Source: Pseudolabrys sp. | GTDB taxonomy: Bacteria; Pseudomonadota; Alphaproteobacteria; Rhizobiales; Xanthobacteraceae | NCBI GenBank assembly: GCA_022843325.1 | Contig: JALHNV010000002.1 | Span: forward strand, 36,920 to 100,919 | DNA: 64,000 bases | Reading direction: 5' to 3' | Shown here: positions 33,263-42,209 of the stretch, in pieces | Numbering within the stretch: the first letter of the stretch is position 1 | How the letters are laid out: each line of letters opens with the position of its first letter | Made by a program: the position numbers and the translations under genes | Notes under the pieces: model-generated | Told to the model about the DNA's origin: nothing | What the model saw: only the letters and a program-made list of their open reading frames with translations | The model's database searches: none

Positions 33263-34941
33263 GATGCGGCTTTCTCGGGCGACAGCGCGATGCGGCCATC
33301 GCGCAGCGACACGAACTGGTTGACCGCCCAGTCCGGCGCCGTGTCCGGGTAATCCTCGCGGTGCTGCGCGCCGCGCGTCTCGGTGCGGGCCAGCGCCGCT
33401 TCAGTGACGACGCGCGCCACCTGGATCATGTTGCGCAGATCGAGCCAGTCGACGCGGCGCATGTCGAAGCGGTGGCCGTCGCCTTGCGGGCGGTCGCCAA
33501 GGTCTTGCGCCATCGCTTCGATCTGCGTCAGCGCACGTTTCAATCCAGTCTCGTTGCGCAAGGCGCCGACGTCGTCCTGCATGGTGGCCTGCAGCGTCTG
33601 CACCATCTCGGCGGTGTTGATCTCGCGGTCCGGCGCGCCGGCCGCGATGAGGTCGATCGCCGCCGGGGCATTGTCTGCATCGGCCCGCCCGCGCGTAGCC
33701 TTGCCGGCATAATCGGCGGCGACCCGGCCAGCGCGGCGGCCGAACACAAAGGCCTCGGTGATGGCGTTGCCGGACAGGCGGTTGGCGCCATTAGCGCCGC
33801 CGACCGCTTCGCCCGCCGCGAACAGGCCGGGCACGCCGGTCTGCATTTGCGTGTCGGCCGCGATGCCGCCCATGTGGTAATGCGCGATCGGCGCCACCTC
33901 GATTGGCATCTTGGTCAGGTCGATGCCGTTCTCGGCCAGCTTGTCGATCACCGGGCCGAAGGCCTCGCGCAATTTTGTTTCCGGCACATGCTGGAAGCTG
34001 AGGAAGGCGCCGCCGTTGGGCGAGCCGCGGCCGGCTTCGACCTCCTTGACGATGGCGTAGCTGCCGACGTCGCGGGTGACGACATACTTGCCGTTCTCGA
34101 CGGCGCCGTAGTTCTGGGTGAACTCTTCCATCTTGTTGTTGAGCAAGCGGCCGCCGAGCTTGTAGCGGAACGGGTCCCACATGATGGGGTCCATGCCGAT
34201 CAGCCGCGGCGCCAGATGGCCGATCGGGAAGAACTGCACGAATTCCATGTCGACCAGCCGGGCGCCGGCGCGCAGCGCCAGCGCGTAGCCGTCGCCGCCC
34301 ATGTTCGAGGAGGCGCTGTTGCGCCGGTACAGCCGGGTCAGCCCGCCGGTGGCAAGGATGGTGGCCTTGGCCGAGATGATGACGGGCGCACCGCTGCCGA
34401 GATGCAGCGCGGCGGCGCCGACCACCGCGCCGTCATGGTGCAGCAGATCGACGATGCAGAGATCGCCGGCCTTGGTGATGCCGGCGGTCTTGTTGACGAC
34501 GGTGCGCAGCGTCTTCGACACGGCGGGGCCGGTGTTGAGGAAGTCGACATAGACGCAGCGCGGCCGGTCGTGGCCGGGCGCCATCGCCTGGGTGATGTGG
34601 CCGTCCTTGCGGGCCCAGCCGACACCCCATTCGTCCATGGTGCGGATGCAATCGGGCCCGTCCTCGCACAGCAACTGCGCCAGCGCCGGATTGCTCAGGC
34701 CGCGGCCGGCCTTCAGCGTGTCCTGATAGTGATGCGACCAGTGGTCGTCGGTCTGAGAGCCGAGTGCGACGGCGACCGTCATCTGCGCCATCACCGTGGC
34801 GCCGCCGCGGCCGATCAGGCTGCGGTCGGCGAGCAGCACCTTGGCGCCGCCGCGCGCCGCCTCGATCGCGGCATACATGCCGGCGGCGCCGGAGCCGATC
34901 ACCAGAACGTCGGTTTCGGCGCGCATCGGATCGGCGGTCAT
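33259..34941 (-). CDS. Fumarate reductase/succinate dehydrogenase-like flavoprotein subunit
   Basis: A 560-residue flavoprotein. The FAD motif is VLVIGSGAAGMYAAIEAARG. At the place where SdhA has the covalent-FAD histidine, this protein reads RGGATVMAQMTVA, so FAD should be bound non-covalently, as in L-aspartate oxidase and APS reductase. Later blocks are GARLVDMEFVQFFPIGHLAP, where SdhA reads QFHPTG, and AHYHMGGIAADTQMQ and GGANGANRLSGNAITEAFVF. The start is MTADPMRAETDVLVIG. It is translated with the small [2Fe-2S] subunit. The dicarboxylate or other substrate is unknown. Confidence 0.87.
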   Translation of the reverse strand: MTADPMRAETDVLVIGSGAAGMYAAIEAARGGAKVLLADRSLIGRGGATVMAQMTVAVALGSQTDDHWSHHYQDTLKAGRGLSNPALAQLLCEDGPDCIRTMDEWGVGWARKDGHITQAMAPGHDRPRCVYVDFLNTGPAVSKTLRTVVNKTAGITKAGDLCIVDLLHHDGAVVGAAALHLGSGAPVIISAKATILATGGLTRLYRRNSASSNMGGDGYALALRAGARLVDMEFVQFFPIGHLAPRLIGMDPIMWDPFRYKLGGRLLNNKMEEFTQNYGAVENGKYVVTRDVGSYAIVKEVEAGRGSPNGGAFLSFQHVPETKLREAFGPVIDKLAENGIDLTKMPIEVAPIAHYHMGGIAADTQMQTGVPGLFAAGEAVGGANGANRLSGNAITEAFVFGRRAGRVAADYAGKATRGRADADNAPAAIDLIAAGAPDREINTAEMVQTLQATMQDDVGALRNETGLKRALTQIEAMAQDLGDRPQGDGHRFDMRRVDWLDLRNMIQVARVVTEAALARTETRGAQHREDYPDTAPDWAVNQFVSLRDGRIALSPEKAAS

Positions 34942-35012
34942 GGATTGCCCTTGAAGGACGCGGGACAATGAAACGGCGCGGCGTTTACCGCCGCGCGAGC
35001 GCTACGCCCAAG

Positions 35013-35618
35013 TCACGCCCAGGGGCGCGCCGCCTTGGTCTGTTCTTCGTAGCTGGCGATCTTGTCGTTCTTCTGGTGCGTCAGGCCGATATCGTCGAGG
35101 CCGTTGAGCATGCAGTGCTTGCGGTGGGCGTCGATCTCGAACTTGATCATGCCACCGTCCGGGCCGCGGATTTCCTGCTTTTCAAGATCGATCGACAGCG
35201 TGGCGTTGGCGCCGCGGTCGGCGTCGTCGAACAGCTTCTCGAGGTCTTCCGGCGAAACGCGGATCGGCAGCACGCCGTTCTTGAAGCAGTTGTTGTAGAA
35301 GATGTCGCCGAACGAGGTCGAGATCACGCAGCGGATACCGAAATCCATCAGCGCCCACGGCGCGTGTTCGCGCGACGAGCCGCAGCCGAAATTGTCGCCG
35401 GCGACCAGGATCTTGGAATTGCGGTAGGCCGGCTTGTTGAGCACGAAGTCCGGGTTCTCGGCGCCGTCGTCGAGATAGCGCTGTTCGGAGAACAGGCCTT
35501 TGCCCAGGCCGGTGCGCTTGATGGTCTTGAGGTACTGCTTGGGGATGATCATGTCGGTGTCGACATTGATGATCCGCAACGGCGCCGCAACGCCTTCCAG
35601 GGTGGTGAACTTGTCCAT
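35013..35618 (-). CDS. leuD: 3-Isopropylmalate dehydratase small subunit
   Basis: A 201-residue subunit of isopropylmalate isomerase. It begins [20 protein letters not shown] and has the swivelling-domain sequences [20 protein letters not shown] and [20 protein letters not shown], the latter forming part of the substrate site. Length is typical. It works with LeuC (37966-39369, same strand) to convert 2- to 3-isopropylmalate. Between them lie a GFA protein, a zincin and two small genes, so leuC and leuD are not directly adjacent, although they share direction. Confidence 0.97.
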   Translation of the reverse strand: MDKFTTLEGVAAPLRIINVDTDMIIPKQYLKTIKRTGLGKGLFSEQRYLDDGAENPDFVLNKPAYRNSKILVAGDNFGCGSSREHAPWALMDFGIRCVISTSFGDIFYNNCFKNGVLPIRVSPEDLEKLFDDADRGANATLSIDLEKQEIRGPDGGMIKFEIDAHRKHCMLNGLDDIGLTHQKNDKIASYEEQTKAARPWA

Positions 35619-35733
35619 GGTCTGTCTGCTTTCCGCTGGGCTGCTCAAGAACCGCTATGTTTCATAGATTGTCCGCGGCCCCGGTCAATAGGCGGGCCCC
35701 GGCGGGAACCCTGACATGCGCGTCATGCGGGTC

Positions 35734-36144
35734 TCAGGCGCCTTTTTCGCGGCCCGGCAGCGCCGCCAGTTCGGCCAGCCAGGGGCGCGCCGAGCGGGTC
35801 CAGTTCTGCGACTTCGGCGTGATCTGCTCGCGCTGGCGCAAGGTGCCGACCCGCAGCGTGTAGGCCGGCGGATTGTCGCCTGCGGCGCTGGCGTAGAGCT
35901 GCGTCCCGCAATTCGGGCAGAACGCCTGCACGCGCTTGTTGCCGCTCTCCGCCGTGGTCTTGAGGTAGCGCGCCGGCTCGCCTTTCAGCAGGGTGAACTG
36001 GGCCGCCGGGACGCTGACATTGACCCGGAAGGCGGTGCCGGTGATCGCCTGGCAGTCCGTACAGTGGCAGATCGAGGCGGTGGCCGGGTCGGCTTCGGCT
36101 TCAAAGGCGATGGCACCACAGTGGCAGCTACCGTCGATTTTCAT
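35734..36144 (-). CDS. GFA family protein (glutathione-dependent formaldehyde-activating enzyme fold)
   Basis: A 136-residue protein with the zinc-binding pattern of the Gfa/CENP-V family: GSCHCGAIAFEA (CxC), SICHCTDCQAITG (CxxC) and AFCPNCGTQLYA (CxxC). These cysteines hold the structural and catalytic zinc. The prototype was proposed to help glutathione react with formaldehyde, but most members have no confirmed substrate. The gene is 12 bases downstream of the zincin gene on the same strand and is probably cotranscribed with it. Confidence 0.92.
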   Translation of the reverse strand: MKIDGSCHCGAIAFEAEADPATASICHCTDCQAITGTAFRVNVSVPAAQFTLLKGEPARYLKTTAESGNKRVQAFCPNCGTQLYASAAGDNPPAYTLRVGTLRQREQITPKSQNWTRSARPWLAELAALPGREKGA

Positions 36145-36156
36145 GTGTCTCCCCCG

Positions 36157-36579
36157 TCAGTCGGCCGCGGCTTCGATCTTGTCGATGTCGTCGTCGCTGA
36201 GCCCGAAATGGTGGCCGATCTCGTGGACCAGCACGTGGGTGACGATCGCGCCCAGCGCTTCCTCGTGCTCGGCCCAGTAATCCAGGATCGGCCGGCGGTA
36301 CAACCAGATCATGTTGGGCACCACCTGCGGCGCCGATTCCGACTGGAACGGCAGCCCGACGCCCTGAAACAGGCCGAGCAGGTCAAATTCGGTCTCGGCC
36401 TGCATGGTTTCGAGGACCTCCTCGGTCGGGAAGTCCTCGACCCGGATCACCAGACCCTCGCACAGCGCGCGGAAATGCTCCGGCAGCCGGGCATAGGCCT
36501 CCTCGGCGAGGCTCTCGATATCGCCCAGGGAGGGGGAGACCATGCCCTTGAGGGCGTGCGGGTCGGTGAATTTGGCCAT
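36157..36579 (-). CDS. Zincin-like metallopeptidase family protein (DUF1025)
   Basis: A 140-residue protein with the HExxHxxG zinc motif near the C-terminus: THVLVHEIGHHFGLSDDDID. Ahead of it lie SLGDIESLAEEAYARLPEHF, then the acidic DFPTEEVLETMQAETEFDLL and MIWLYRRPILDYWAEHEEAL. This is the typical minigluzincin-like layout of the family, for which no physiological substrate is known. No signal peptide is present, so a cytosolic location is likely. It precedes the GFA gene and is divergent from the small secreted protein gene at 36679. Confidence 0.9.
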   Translation of the reverse strand: MAKFTDPHALKGMVSPSLGDIESLAEEAYARLPEHFRALCEGLVIRVEDFPTEEVLETMQAETEFDLLGLFQGVGLPFQSESAPQVVPNMIWLYRRPILDYWAEHEEALGAIVTHVLVHEIGHHFGLSDDDIDKIEAAAD

Positions 36580-36678
36580 GGCGCTGTTCTAGGCGACCTT
36601 GCCCCGTTCACCAAACGGTTGACGAAATTGTCGAAATAAGCGACCGTTAACCATTGTGGCGAGAATGGGGTGGAGGTC

Positions 36679-37008
36679 ATGTCCGGCAAGGGGATGGCGG
36701 TTGCCGTTGGTTTTTTGAGTGCCGTGCTGCTCGCAAGCGCGACGCCGGCGTCGGCTGAGTTCTTCGGCTGCAACGACAAGTCGGCGCGCAGCGCCCGCAC
36801 CGTTGTGGCCCCCCGCGCTGCTCATGCGGCGCGCGCTCAGGCGCACACCCAGGAATTCGCGGCGCAGTCGCGCACCCGCATCACCGTCTATCCGCGCCGC
36901 ACCCAGCCGGGCCCGAACTCGAAACGTCAGTGCCGGGCGCAGCTGGTGAAGGAATATAGGGCCAGCGGCACGGTGATCGTGCCGAAGATGAACTGCTGGT
37001 GGGAGTAG
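36679..37008 (+). CDS. Small secreted hypothetical protein
   Basis: A 109-residue exported protein. A signal peptide is visible (MSGKGMAVAVGFLSAVLLAS, cleavage after ASAE). The mature part is basic and holds three cysteines (EFFGCNDKS, KRQCRAQLV, KMNCWWE), which might form disulfides. I chose the ATG after GGAGG, though the spacing is short; an in-frame GTG at 36670 or ATG at 36694 is also possible. No family recognised. It is convergent with the coiled-coil protein gene, 16 bases away. Confidence 0.65.
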   Translation: MSGKGMAVAVGFLSAVLLASATPASAEFFGCNDKSARSARTVVAPRAAHAARAQAHTQEFAAQSRTRITVYPRRTQPGPNSKRQCRAQLVKEYRASGTVIVPKMNCWWE

Positions 37009-37024
37009 CGGCGCGCTGATGCGC

Positions 37025-37777
37025 TCAACCCGGCGGGTCCGCCGGCTTGTCGGCGGTGCTCTCGCCCGGTTCGCCCGTTTCCGCGTTCGCTTTTTCCAGA
37101 CTCTGCTGGTTCAGCGACTTTATGAAATTCTGATACTGGCCGTAGTCGGCCATGCCGTCCACGGGCGTCATTTGAGACGTATAATGAGCCCAGGCCGCCA
37201 AGTTCCCGGCTTTTAGTTTTTTCTTCGCCGCATCATCCAGCACGATTGTGTACGGTAGCATTGAATGGTTGGCGCTGGCCAGCAGCGTTGTTTGCTGGCC
37301 CAAAGTCTTGATGCCGCTTTCGACCGACGCGACGCTTTGCTCGACCTTGGCGATCTGCTCGCGCAACGCCGCGATCCGCGGCAGTTCGTTTTCGATGGTG
37401 GCGATCGAGGCCTGAAGCGTCTGCGCGGTGTTGCCGATCGACTTGGTGTTGGCGGCGAAGACCGCGGGCAGCGTGTTGACTTCCTGCGTCAGCGACGCGA
37501 TCTGGGTTCTGGTTTGCAGGATCTGCTGTTCGAGCGCGCTGAGTTTCAGTTCGAATTTCTGGGTGTCGACCGTGAAATTGATATTCCGAAACAACGGCGA
37601 CACCAGCAGCACCGTGCCGAACCCGAGCAGCAAGGCACTGCCCATCTTGAAGTTCTGAATTCTGAACCACACCCAGGACGGCGAGAAAACGGCGAAGCCG
37701 CCGAAGATGATGGCGCCGAGAATGCTGAGGGCTTTCGCCCAATCCAGAACGCTGTCGGGTGTCATTGTTGGCCCCAT
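37025..37777 (-). CDS. Membrane protein with periplasmic or cytosolic coiled coil, unknown function
   Basis: About 250 residues. Two hydrophobic segments lie near the N-terminus (ALSILGAIIFGGFAVFSPSW and GSALLLGFGTVLLVSPLF). A long helical region follows with regular heptad-like spacing (FELKLSALEQQILQTRTQIA through IAALREQIAKVEQSVASVES), predicting a coiled coil. The tail is acidic and proline-rich. The start is uncertain: ATG at 37777 or 37765, or GTG at 37825; none has a strong ribosome binding site. I recognise no family. It is isolated between a convergent small gene and the leuC terminator. Confidence 0.65.
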   Translation of the reverse strand: MGPTMTPDSVLDWAKALSILGAIIFGGFAVFSPSWVWFRIQNFKMGSALLLGFGTVLLVSPLFRNINFTVDTQKFELKLSALEQQILQTRTQIASLTQEVNTLPAVFAANTKSIGNTAQTLQASIATIENELPRIAALREQIAKVEQSVASVESGIKTLGQQTTLLASANHSMLPYTIVLDDAAKKKLKAGNLAAWAHYTSQMTPVDGMADYGQYQNFIKSLNQQSLEKANAETGEPGESTADKPADPPG

Positions 37778-37905
37778 GATGAACGCCGCGTCATATGGGT
37801 GCGCTTCGGTCTTGTCCTGGCGCACTCACTGCAAGGAGGCAGTGCCCGGATGACGAGATACGCCACAATAGTATAGCGAGAATTTCAGCGAGGCACAACT
37901 TAAGG

Positions 37906-37933
37906 AAAAGGCCCGCGCATTGGCGGGCCTTTT
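37906..37933 (-). terminator. Rho-independent terminator after leuC
   Basis: AAAAGGCCCGC pairs with GCGGGCCTTTT around the loop GCATTG, 33 bases beyond the leuC stop codon on the reverse strand. The A-run on the left gives the U-tract in the leuC transcript. The T-run on the right would also allow function on the other strand. Confidence 0.85.
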
Positions 37934-37965
37934 GTATTTCGCGGCATCGGTATCGATGTCGTGCG

Positions 37966-39369
37966 TTACTTCCACTCCCGCACGTCGACGAAGTGGCCGG
38001 CAATTGCCGCCGCCGCTGCCATCGCCGGCGACACCAGATGGGTGCGGCCCTTGTAGCCCTGGCGGCCTTCGAAGTTGCGGTTCGAGGTCGAGGCGCAGCG
38101 CTCTTCCGGCTTCAGCTTGTCCGGGTTCATGGCGAGGCACATCGAGCAACCCGGCTCGCGCCAGTCGAAGCCGGCGGCCTTGAAGATCTTGTCGAGGCCT
38201 TCGGCTTCCGCCTGCTCCTTCACCAGGCCGGAGCCCGGCACGATCATGGCGTAGACATTGCCGTTGACGGTCTTGCCTTCGGCGATCTTGGCCGCGGCGC
38301 GCAAATCCTCGATGCGGCCATTGGTGCAGGAGCCGATGAAGACGCGGTCGAGCTTGATGTCGGTGATCTTCTCACCGCCATGCAGGCCCATGTAGGCGAG
38401 CGAGCGTTCGGCGGCGACGCGCTTCTTTTCATCGGCGATTTCGGCCGCCACCGGCACGCGGCCGGACACCGAGATCACCTGCTCCGGGCTGGTGCCCCAG
38501 CTGACGATCGGCGGCAGCTTGGCGGCATCGAGCCGGATTTGGCGGTCGAAATGCGCGCCGTCGTCGGAGCGCAGCGTCTCCCAGTAGCGCATCGCCTGGT
38601 CCCAGCGGTCGCCCTTCGGCGCCATCGGCCGGTCCTTGAGATAGGCGTAGACCTTCTCGTCGGGCGCGATGAAGCCGGCCTTGGCGCCGCCTTCGACCGA
38701 CATGTTGCAGATCGTCATGCGGCCTTCGATGGAGATGTCGCGGATCGCTTCGCCGGCATATTCCAGCGCATAGCCGGTGCCGCCGGCGGTGCCGATCTCG
38801 CCGATGATGGCGAGGATGATGTCCTTGGCGGTGACGCCGTCCGGCAGCTTGCCGTCGACGACGGCGCGCATGTTCTTGGACTTGGTCTGGATCAGCGTCT
38901 GCGTCGCCAGCACGTGCTCGACTTCCGACGTGCCGATGCCATAGGCCAGCGCGCCGAACGCGCCATGCGTCGCCGTGTGGCTGTCGCCGCACACGATGGT
39001 GGTGCCGGGCAGGGTGAATCCCTGCTCGGGGCCGATGATGTGCACGATGCCCTGGCGCCGGTCGAACTCGTCGAAATACTGGATGCCGAAGTCCTTGGCG
39101 TTCTGCGCCAGCGTCGCGATCTGCTCGGCGCTTTCCGGATCGGGATTGGGCAGCTTGCGGTCCGAGGTCGGCACGTTGTGATCGACCACGGCGAGCGTCT
39201 TGTCCGGCGCATGCACCTTGCGGCCGGCGGTGCGCAGGCCTTCGAATGCCTGCGGCGACGTCACTTCGTGGACCAGATGGCGGTCGATGTAGATCAACGC
39301 GGTGCCGTCGGGCTGTTCGTCAACCAGATGGTCGTCCCACATTTTGTCGTAGAGCGTGCGCGGTTTCAT
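37966..39369 (-). CDS. leuC: 3-Isopropylmalate dehydratase large subunit
   Basis: The 467-residue [4Fe-4S] subunit of isopropylmalate isomerase. It starts [20 protein letters not shown]. Cluster cysteines appear in [20 protein letters not shown] and in [40 protein letters not shown] is the conserved active-site loop. Length and motifs indicate a complete enzyme. A sigma-70-type promoter and a short open frame with consecutive Ile codons lie upstream, suggesting leader-based control. A hairpin terminator follows. It ends the conserved ffh-rpsP-rimM-trmD-rplS-leuC order. Confidence 0.98.
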   Translation of the reverse strand: MKPRTLYDKMWDDHLVDEQPDGTALIYIDRHLVHEVTSPQAFEGLRTAGRKVHAPDKTLAVVDHNVPTSDRKLPNPDPESAEQIATLAQNAKDFGIQYFDEFDRRQGIVHIIGPEQGFTLPGTTIVCGDSHTATHGAFGALAYGIGTSEVEHVLATQTLIQTKSKNMRAVVDGKLPDGVTAKDIILAIIGEIGTAGGTGYALEYAGEAIRDISIEGRMTICNMSVEGGAKAGFIAPDEKVYAYLKDRPMAPKGDRWDQAMRYWETLRSDDGAHFDRQIRLDAAKLPPIVSWGTSPEQVISVSGRVPVAAEIADEKKRVAAERSLAYMGLHGGEKITDIKLDRVFIGSCTNGRIEDLRAAAKIAEGKTVNGNVYAMIVPGSGLVKEQAEAEGLDKIFKAAGFDWREPGCSMCLAMNPDKLKPEERCASTSNRNFEGRQGYKGRTHLVSPAMAAAAAIAGHFVDVREWK

Positions 39370-39466
39370 GACTCGATGACCTTGGGTCGGATTTAAGCGT
39401 GTGCGGATGAAGGGAAGTGGCTGGCGAGCAACGCGCCTGGCGCGAGGCCTGCCGGCAGTGCGCCGG

Positions 39467-39562
39467 TCAAAGCCCCACTTGCACCGACGCCAGCCGGCCG
39501 AAAAACCGGGAGGGCAGGCGCTTGTGATCGCTGATGATGATCCGCCGGGCCTTGGAAATCAT
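39467..39562 (-). CDS. Candidate leader peptide upstream of leuC
   Basis: A 31-codon open frame starting [10 protein letters not shown] and ending at TGA, 97 bases before leuC. Three ATC (Ile) codons are consecutive at positions 8-10, and an IRR-type basic stretch precedes them. The ATG lies seven bases downstream of a good -10 box (39569-39574), so the transcript may begin at or next to the ATG, as for the known leaderless trpL of Sinorhizobium. Leader peptides with runs of branched-chain codons control some leucine/isoleucine genes by attenuation. No clear U-run terminator is visible before leuC, so the mechanism, and the reality of the peptide, are unproven. Confidence 0.4.
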   Translation of the reverse strand: MISKARRIIISDHKRLPSRFFGRLASVQVGL

Positions 39563-39568
39563 GTTGGC

Positions 39569-39597
39569 TATATAGTCGATTGGAATCGTTCCGACAA
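39569..39597 (-). promoter_or_regulatory. Probable sigma-70 promoter of leuC
   Basis: On the reverse strand TTGTCG (39592-39597) is separated by 17 bases from TATATA (39569-39574). This is close to the consensus spacing and sequence, in an otherwise GC-rich genome. Transcription would start near 39562, at the ATG of the short leader frame. Confidence 0.6.
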
Positions 39598-39613
39598 CGC
39601 GAACCGGCCATGC

Positions 39614-39639
39614 AAAAGGGGCCGCTTGCGGCGGCCCCT
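39614..39639 (-). terminator. Rho-independent terminator after rplS
   Basis: AGGGGCCGC pairs with GCGGCCCCT around a five-base loop, with AAAA on the left that becomes a U-tract in the reverse-strand transcript. It follows the rplS stop codon by about 30 bases and separates the ribosomal cluster from the leuC promoter. Confidence 0.8.
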
Positions 39640-39666
39640 GAATGCAGTCCCCGGCAAATGGCGGGT

Positions 39667-40092
39667 TTACTTGGCGGCGGCCGCAGCGGCCTTTTTCTTC
39701 GGCGCGGCGTTGGCAGCCGAGTCCGGTCCGGTGGTGCTCGCCGCTTCGGTGATGCGGGCCTTCTTGCCGCGCAGGGCGCGGAGGTAATACAGCTTGGCGC
39801 GGCGCACCTTGCCGCGGCGCACAACCTTGATCGAGTCGATCATCGGCGCGTGCAGCGGAAACACGCGCTCGACGCCTTCGCCGTACGAGATCTTGCGGAC
39901 GGTGAAGTTGGCGTTGAGGCCGTGACCGGCGCGGCCGATGCAGACGCCTTCGTAGGCCTGCACGCGGCTCTTGTCGCCTTCGATGACCTTGACGTTCACC
40001 AGCACGGTGTCGCCAGGGCCGAATTCCGGCATCTCTTTGCCGGCGGACAGTCTTTCGACCTGCTCTTTTTCGATGGTCTGGATCAGGTTCAT
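39667..40092 (-). CDS. rplS: 50S ribosomal protein L19
   Basis: A 141-residue ribosomal protein sitting at the 30S-50S interface. Core sequences are [20 protein letters not shown], then [40 protein letters not shown] and [22 protein letters not shown]-terminal tail rich in Ala and Lys ([14 protein letters not shown]) extends beyond the usual end, as in many alphaproteobacteria. It follows trmD by 159 bases and seems to have its own promoter in that gap, plus its own terminator, although it also belongs to the conserved ffh-rpsP-rimM-trmD-rplS order. Confidence 0.98.
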   Translation of the reverse strand: MNLIQTIEKEQVERLSAGKEMPEFGPGDTVLVNVKVIEGDKSRVQAYEGVCIGRAGHGLNANFTVRKISYGEGVERVFPLHAPMIDSIKVVRRGKVRRAKLYYLRALRGKKARITEAASTTGPDSAANAAPKKKAAAAAAK

Positions 40093-40168
40093 GGCGAATT
40101 CTCCGTCGGCAGCGCCAGCAACCAGCGCGCGGCTATGCTTGGTCTGAATGGGTTGGCGAGCTTCTAGA

Positions 40169-40197
40169 CGATAAAATCGCCTTTGTCACTCTTTCAA
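40169..40197 (-). promoter_or_regulatory. Candidate sigma-70 promoter of rplS
   Basis: On the reverse strand TTGAAA (40192-40197) is followed, after 17 bases, by TTATCG (40169-40174), about 75 bases before the rplS start. A GGGGACCAACGGGTCCCC hairpin lies between trmD and this site. Confidence 0.45.
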
Positions 40198-40251
40198 AGC
40201 CGACATTTCCGACACCCCCGGGGGACCCGTTGGTCCCCGAAATGACGGAAA

Positions 40252-40947
<696 letters not shown>

Positions 40948-40959
40948 GGCTACCGCCTC

Positions 40960-41051
40960 CCGCTCGTCCCCGCGAAAGCGGGGACCCAGAGGCCAAAATC
41001 AGAGGCGACGGCAGTGCAGCTCTGGATTCCCGCTTGCGCGGAAATGAGCGG
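40960..41051. repeat. Family A palindromic repeat, copy 3
   Basis: CCGCTCGTCCCCGCGAAAGC opens the left hairpin (GTCCCCGCGAAAGCGGGGAC), followed by CCAG. The right hairpin, preceded by CTGGA, is TTCCCGCTTGCGCGGAAA, and the element ends TGAGCGG. It lies in the 129-base space between rimM and trmD, within the conserved ribosomal operon. Confidence 0.85.
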
Positions 41052-41076
41052 AGTTTGCAGCGCGCCTGCCATCATC

Positions 41077-41649
41077 TCACTCCGTCACCGCCGGCAGCAC
41101 GACCACCATCTTGCCGCCAGATATGTCGATCTCCGGCACGGTCGCCGCGGTGAAGGGCAGCAGCATCGGTTCGCCACCGGCATTCGACTTGATCTCGACC
41201 AGATCCCCGGCGCCGAAATTCAGCATCGCGCTGACGGTGCCGATGGCGACGCCGTCCGGCGTCACTGCGCTGAGCCCGATCAGGTCGGCGTGATAATAAG
41301 CGCCGTCTTCGGCCGGCGGCAGCAGGGCGCGGTCGATGAACAGTTCGATGTTGCGCAGCTTCTCGGCCGCGTCGCGGTCGGCGACGCCTTTGAGGCGCAC
41401 CACGAAGTGATCCTTCGCCGCGCGCATGGTCTCGATGTCGAACTGGCGCTTGCCGTCTTCGGTGTGCAGCGGACCGTAAGTGGCGACGTCGGCCGGATCC
41501 TGCGTGAACGACCACAGCTTCATTTCGCCGCGCACACCGTGCGGCGCACCGATACGGGCGATGCAGATTCGATCCGCCGACGGCGCGGACGTCTTCGCCG
41601 CAGGCGGCGAGGCGGGTGAGGGGGAAACATCTCGCCTCGGCTTTCGCAT
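41077..41649 (-). CDS. rimM: 16S rRNA processing protein RimM
   Basis: A 190-residue two-domain factor for late 30S maturation that binds S19. The N-terminal barrel shows RICIARIGAPHGVRGEMKLW and the PRC-barrel part shows DLIGLSAVTPDGVAIGTVSA and LLPFTAATVPEIDISGGKMV. The start is the only ATG/GTG/TTG close enough upstream of the conserved RIC; it adds about 25 residues (MRKPRRDVSPSPASPPAAK) that relatives generally lack. Those first codons, the start codon and the ribosome binding site lie within a family B repeat, so the extension seems to derive from repeat DNA. Confidence 0.93.
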   Translation of the reverse strand: MRKPRRDVSPSPASPPAAKTSAPSADRICIARIGAPHGVRGEMKLWSFTQDPADVATYGPLHTEDGKRQFDIETMRAAKDHFVVRLKGVADRDAAEKLRNIELFIDRALLPPAEDGAYYHADLIGLSAVTPDGVAIGTVSAMLNFGAGDLVEIKSNAGGEPMLLPFTAATVPEIDISGGKMVVVLPAVTE

Positions 41650-41718
41650 CGAACTCCCCCTCACCCGGTTTCGGGCGCTTCGCTCCCTCAACCACCCTCT
41701 CCCTCAAGGGGAGAGGGT
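41613..41718. repeat. Family B palindromic repeat overlapping the rimM start
   Basis: The first inverted repeat pairs CGGGTGAGGGGGA (41613-41625) with TCCCCCTCACCCG (41655-41667). The rimM ATG (41647-41649) lies in its loop, and its purine-rich ribosome binding site is in the arm. A second hairpin, ACCCTCTCCC with GGGAGAGGGT, fills 41694-41718 next to the rpsP stop. Confidence 0.85.
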
Positions 41719-41726
41719 CAGGGCGA

Positions 41727-42149
41727 TCAGGCCTCGGCCTTGGCGGCCTTGTCGGCCGCGGCCTTTTCGGCAGCCTTGGCGGTGGCGGCGGCCTTCGCCG
41801 CGGCGTCGCTGGCTTCCTTGGCCTTGAGCGCTTCTTCCTTGGCGGCCTTGCGATCCTTGCGCGGGATGGCTTTTTCCGGGTTGTTGCGCTTGTCGCGCTT
41901 GACGACGCCGGCGGCGTCGAGGAAGCGCATCACGCGGTCGGACGGCTGCGCGCCCTTCTTCATCCAGTCCTGACACTTTTCGAGATCGAGCTTGAGACGC
42001 TCGGTCTTATCCTTCGGCAGCAGCGGGTTGTAATAGCCGAGCCGCTCGATGAAACGGCCGTCACGCGGCGAGCGCGAGTCGGCCAGCACGATGTGATAGA
42101 ACGGGCGCTTCTTGGTGCCGGCGCGAGCCATGCGGATAACGAGAGACAT
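41727..42149 (-). CDS. rpsP: 30S ribosomal protein S16
   Basis: A 140-residue ribosomal protein. The conserved core is [20 protein letters not shown], then [20 protein letters not shown] and [20 protein letters not shown]. The last 50 residues are a Lys/Ala-rich tail ([20 protein letters not shown]) longer than in enteric S16, as seen in other alphaproteobacteria. It follows ffh by 60 bases and precedes rimM, in the order common across bacteria. Identification is secure. Confidence 0.98.
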   Translation of the reverse strand: MSLVIRMARAGTKKRPFYHIVLADSRSPRDGRFIERLGYYNPLLPKDKTERLKLDLEKCQDWMKKGAQPSDRVMRFLDAAGVVKRDKRNNPEKAIPRKDRKAAKEEALKAKEASDAAAKAAATAKAAEKAAADKAAKAEA

Positions 42150-42209
42150 TGTAGTTTCCTTTGTTGCGATGTCGTTTGAACGGTGAAGAGAGTGATCGGG
42201 TGAACTAGG

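Noticed and set aside
37795-39396. A 533-codon plus-strand frame over leuC.
   Set aside because: Antisense to leuC, which has all cluster cysteines and a promoter and terminator on its own strand.
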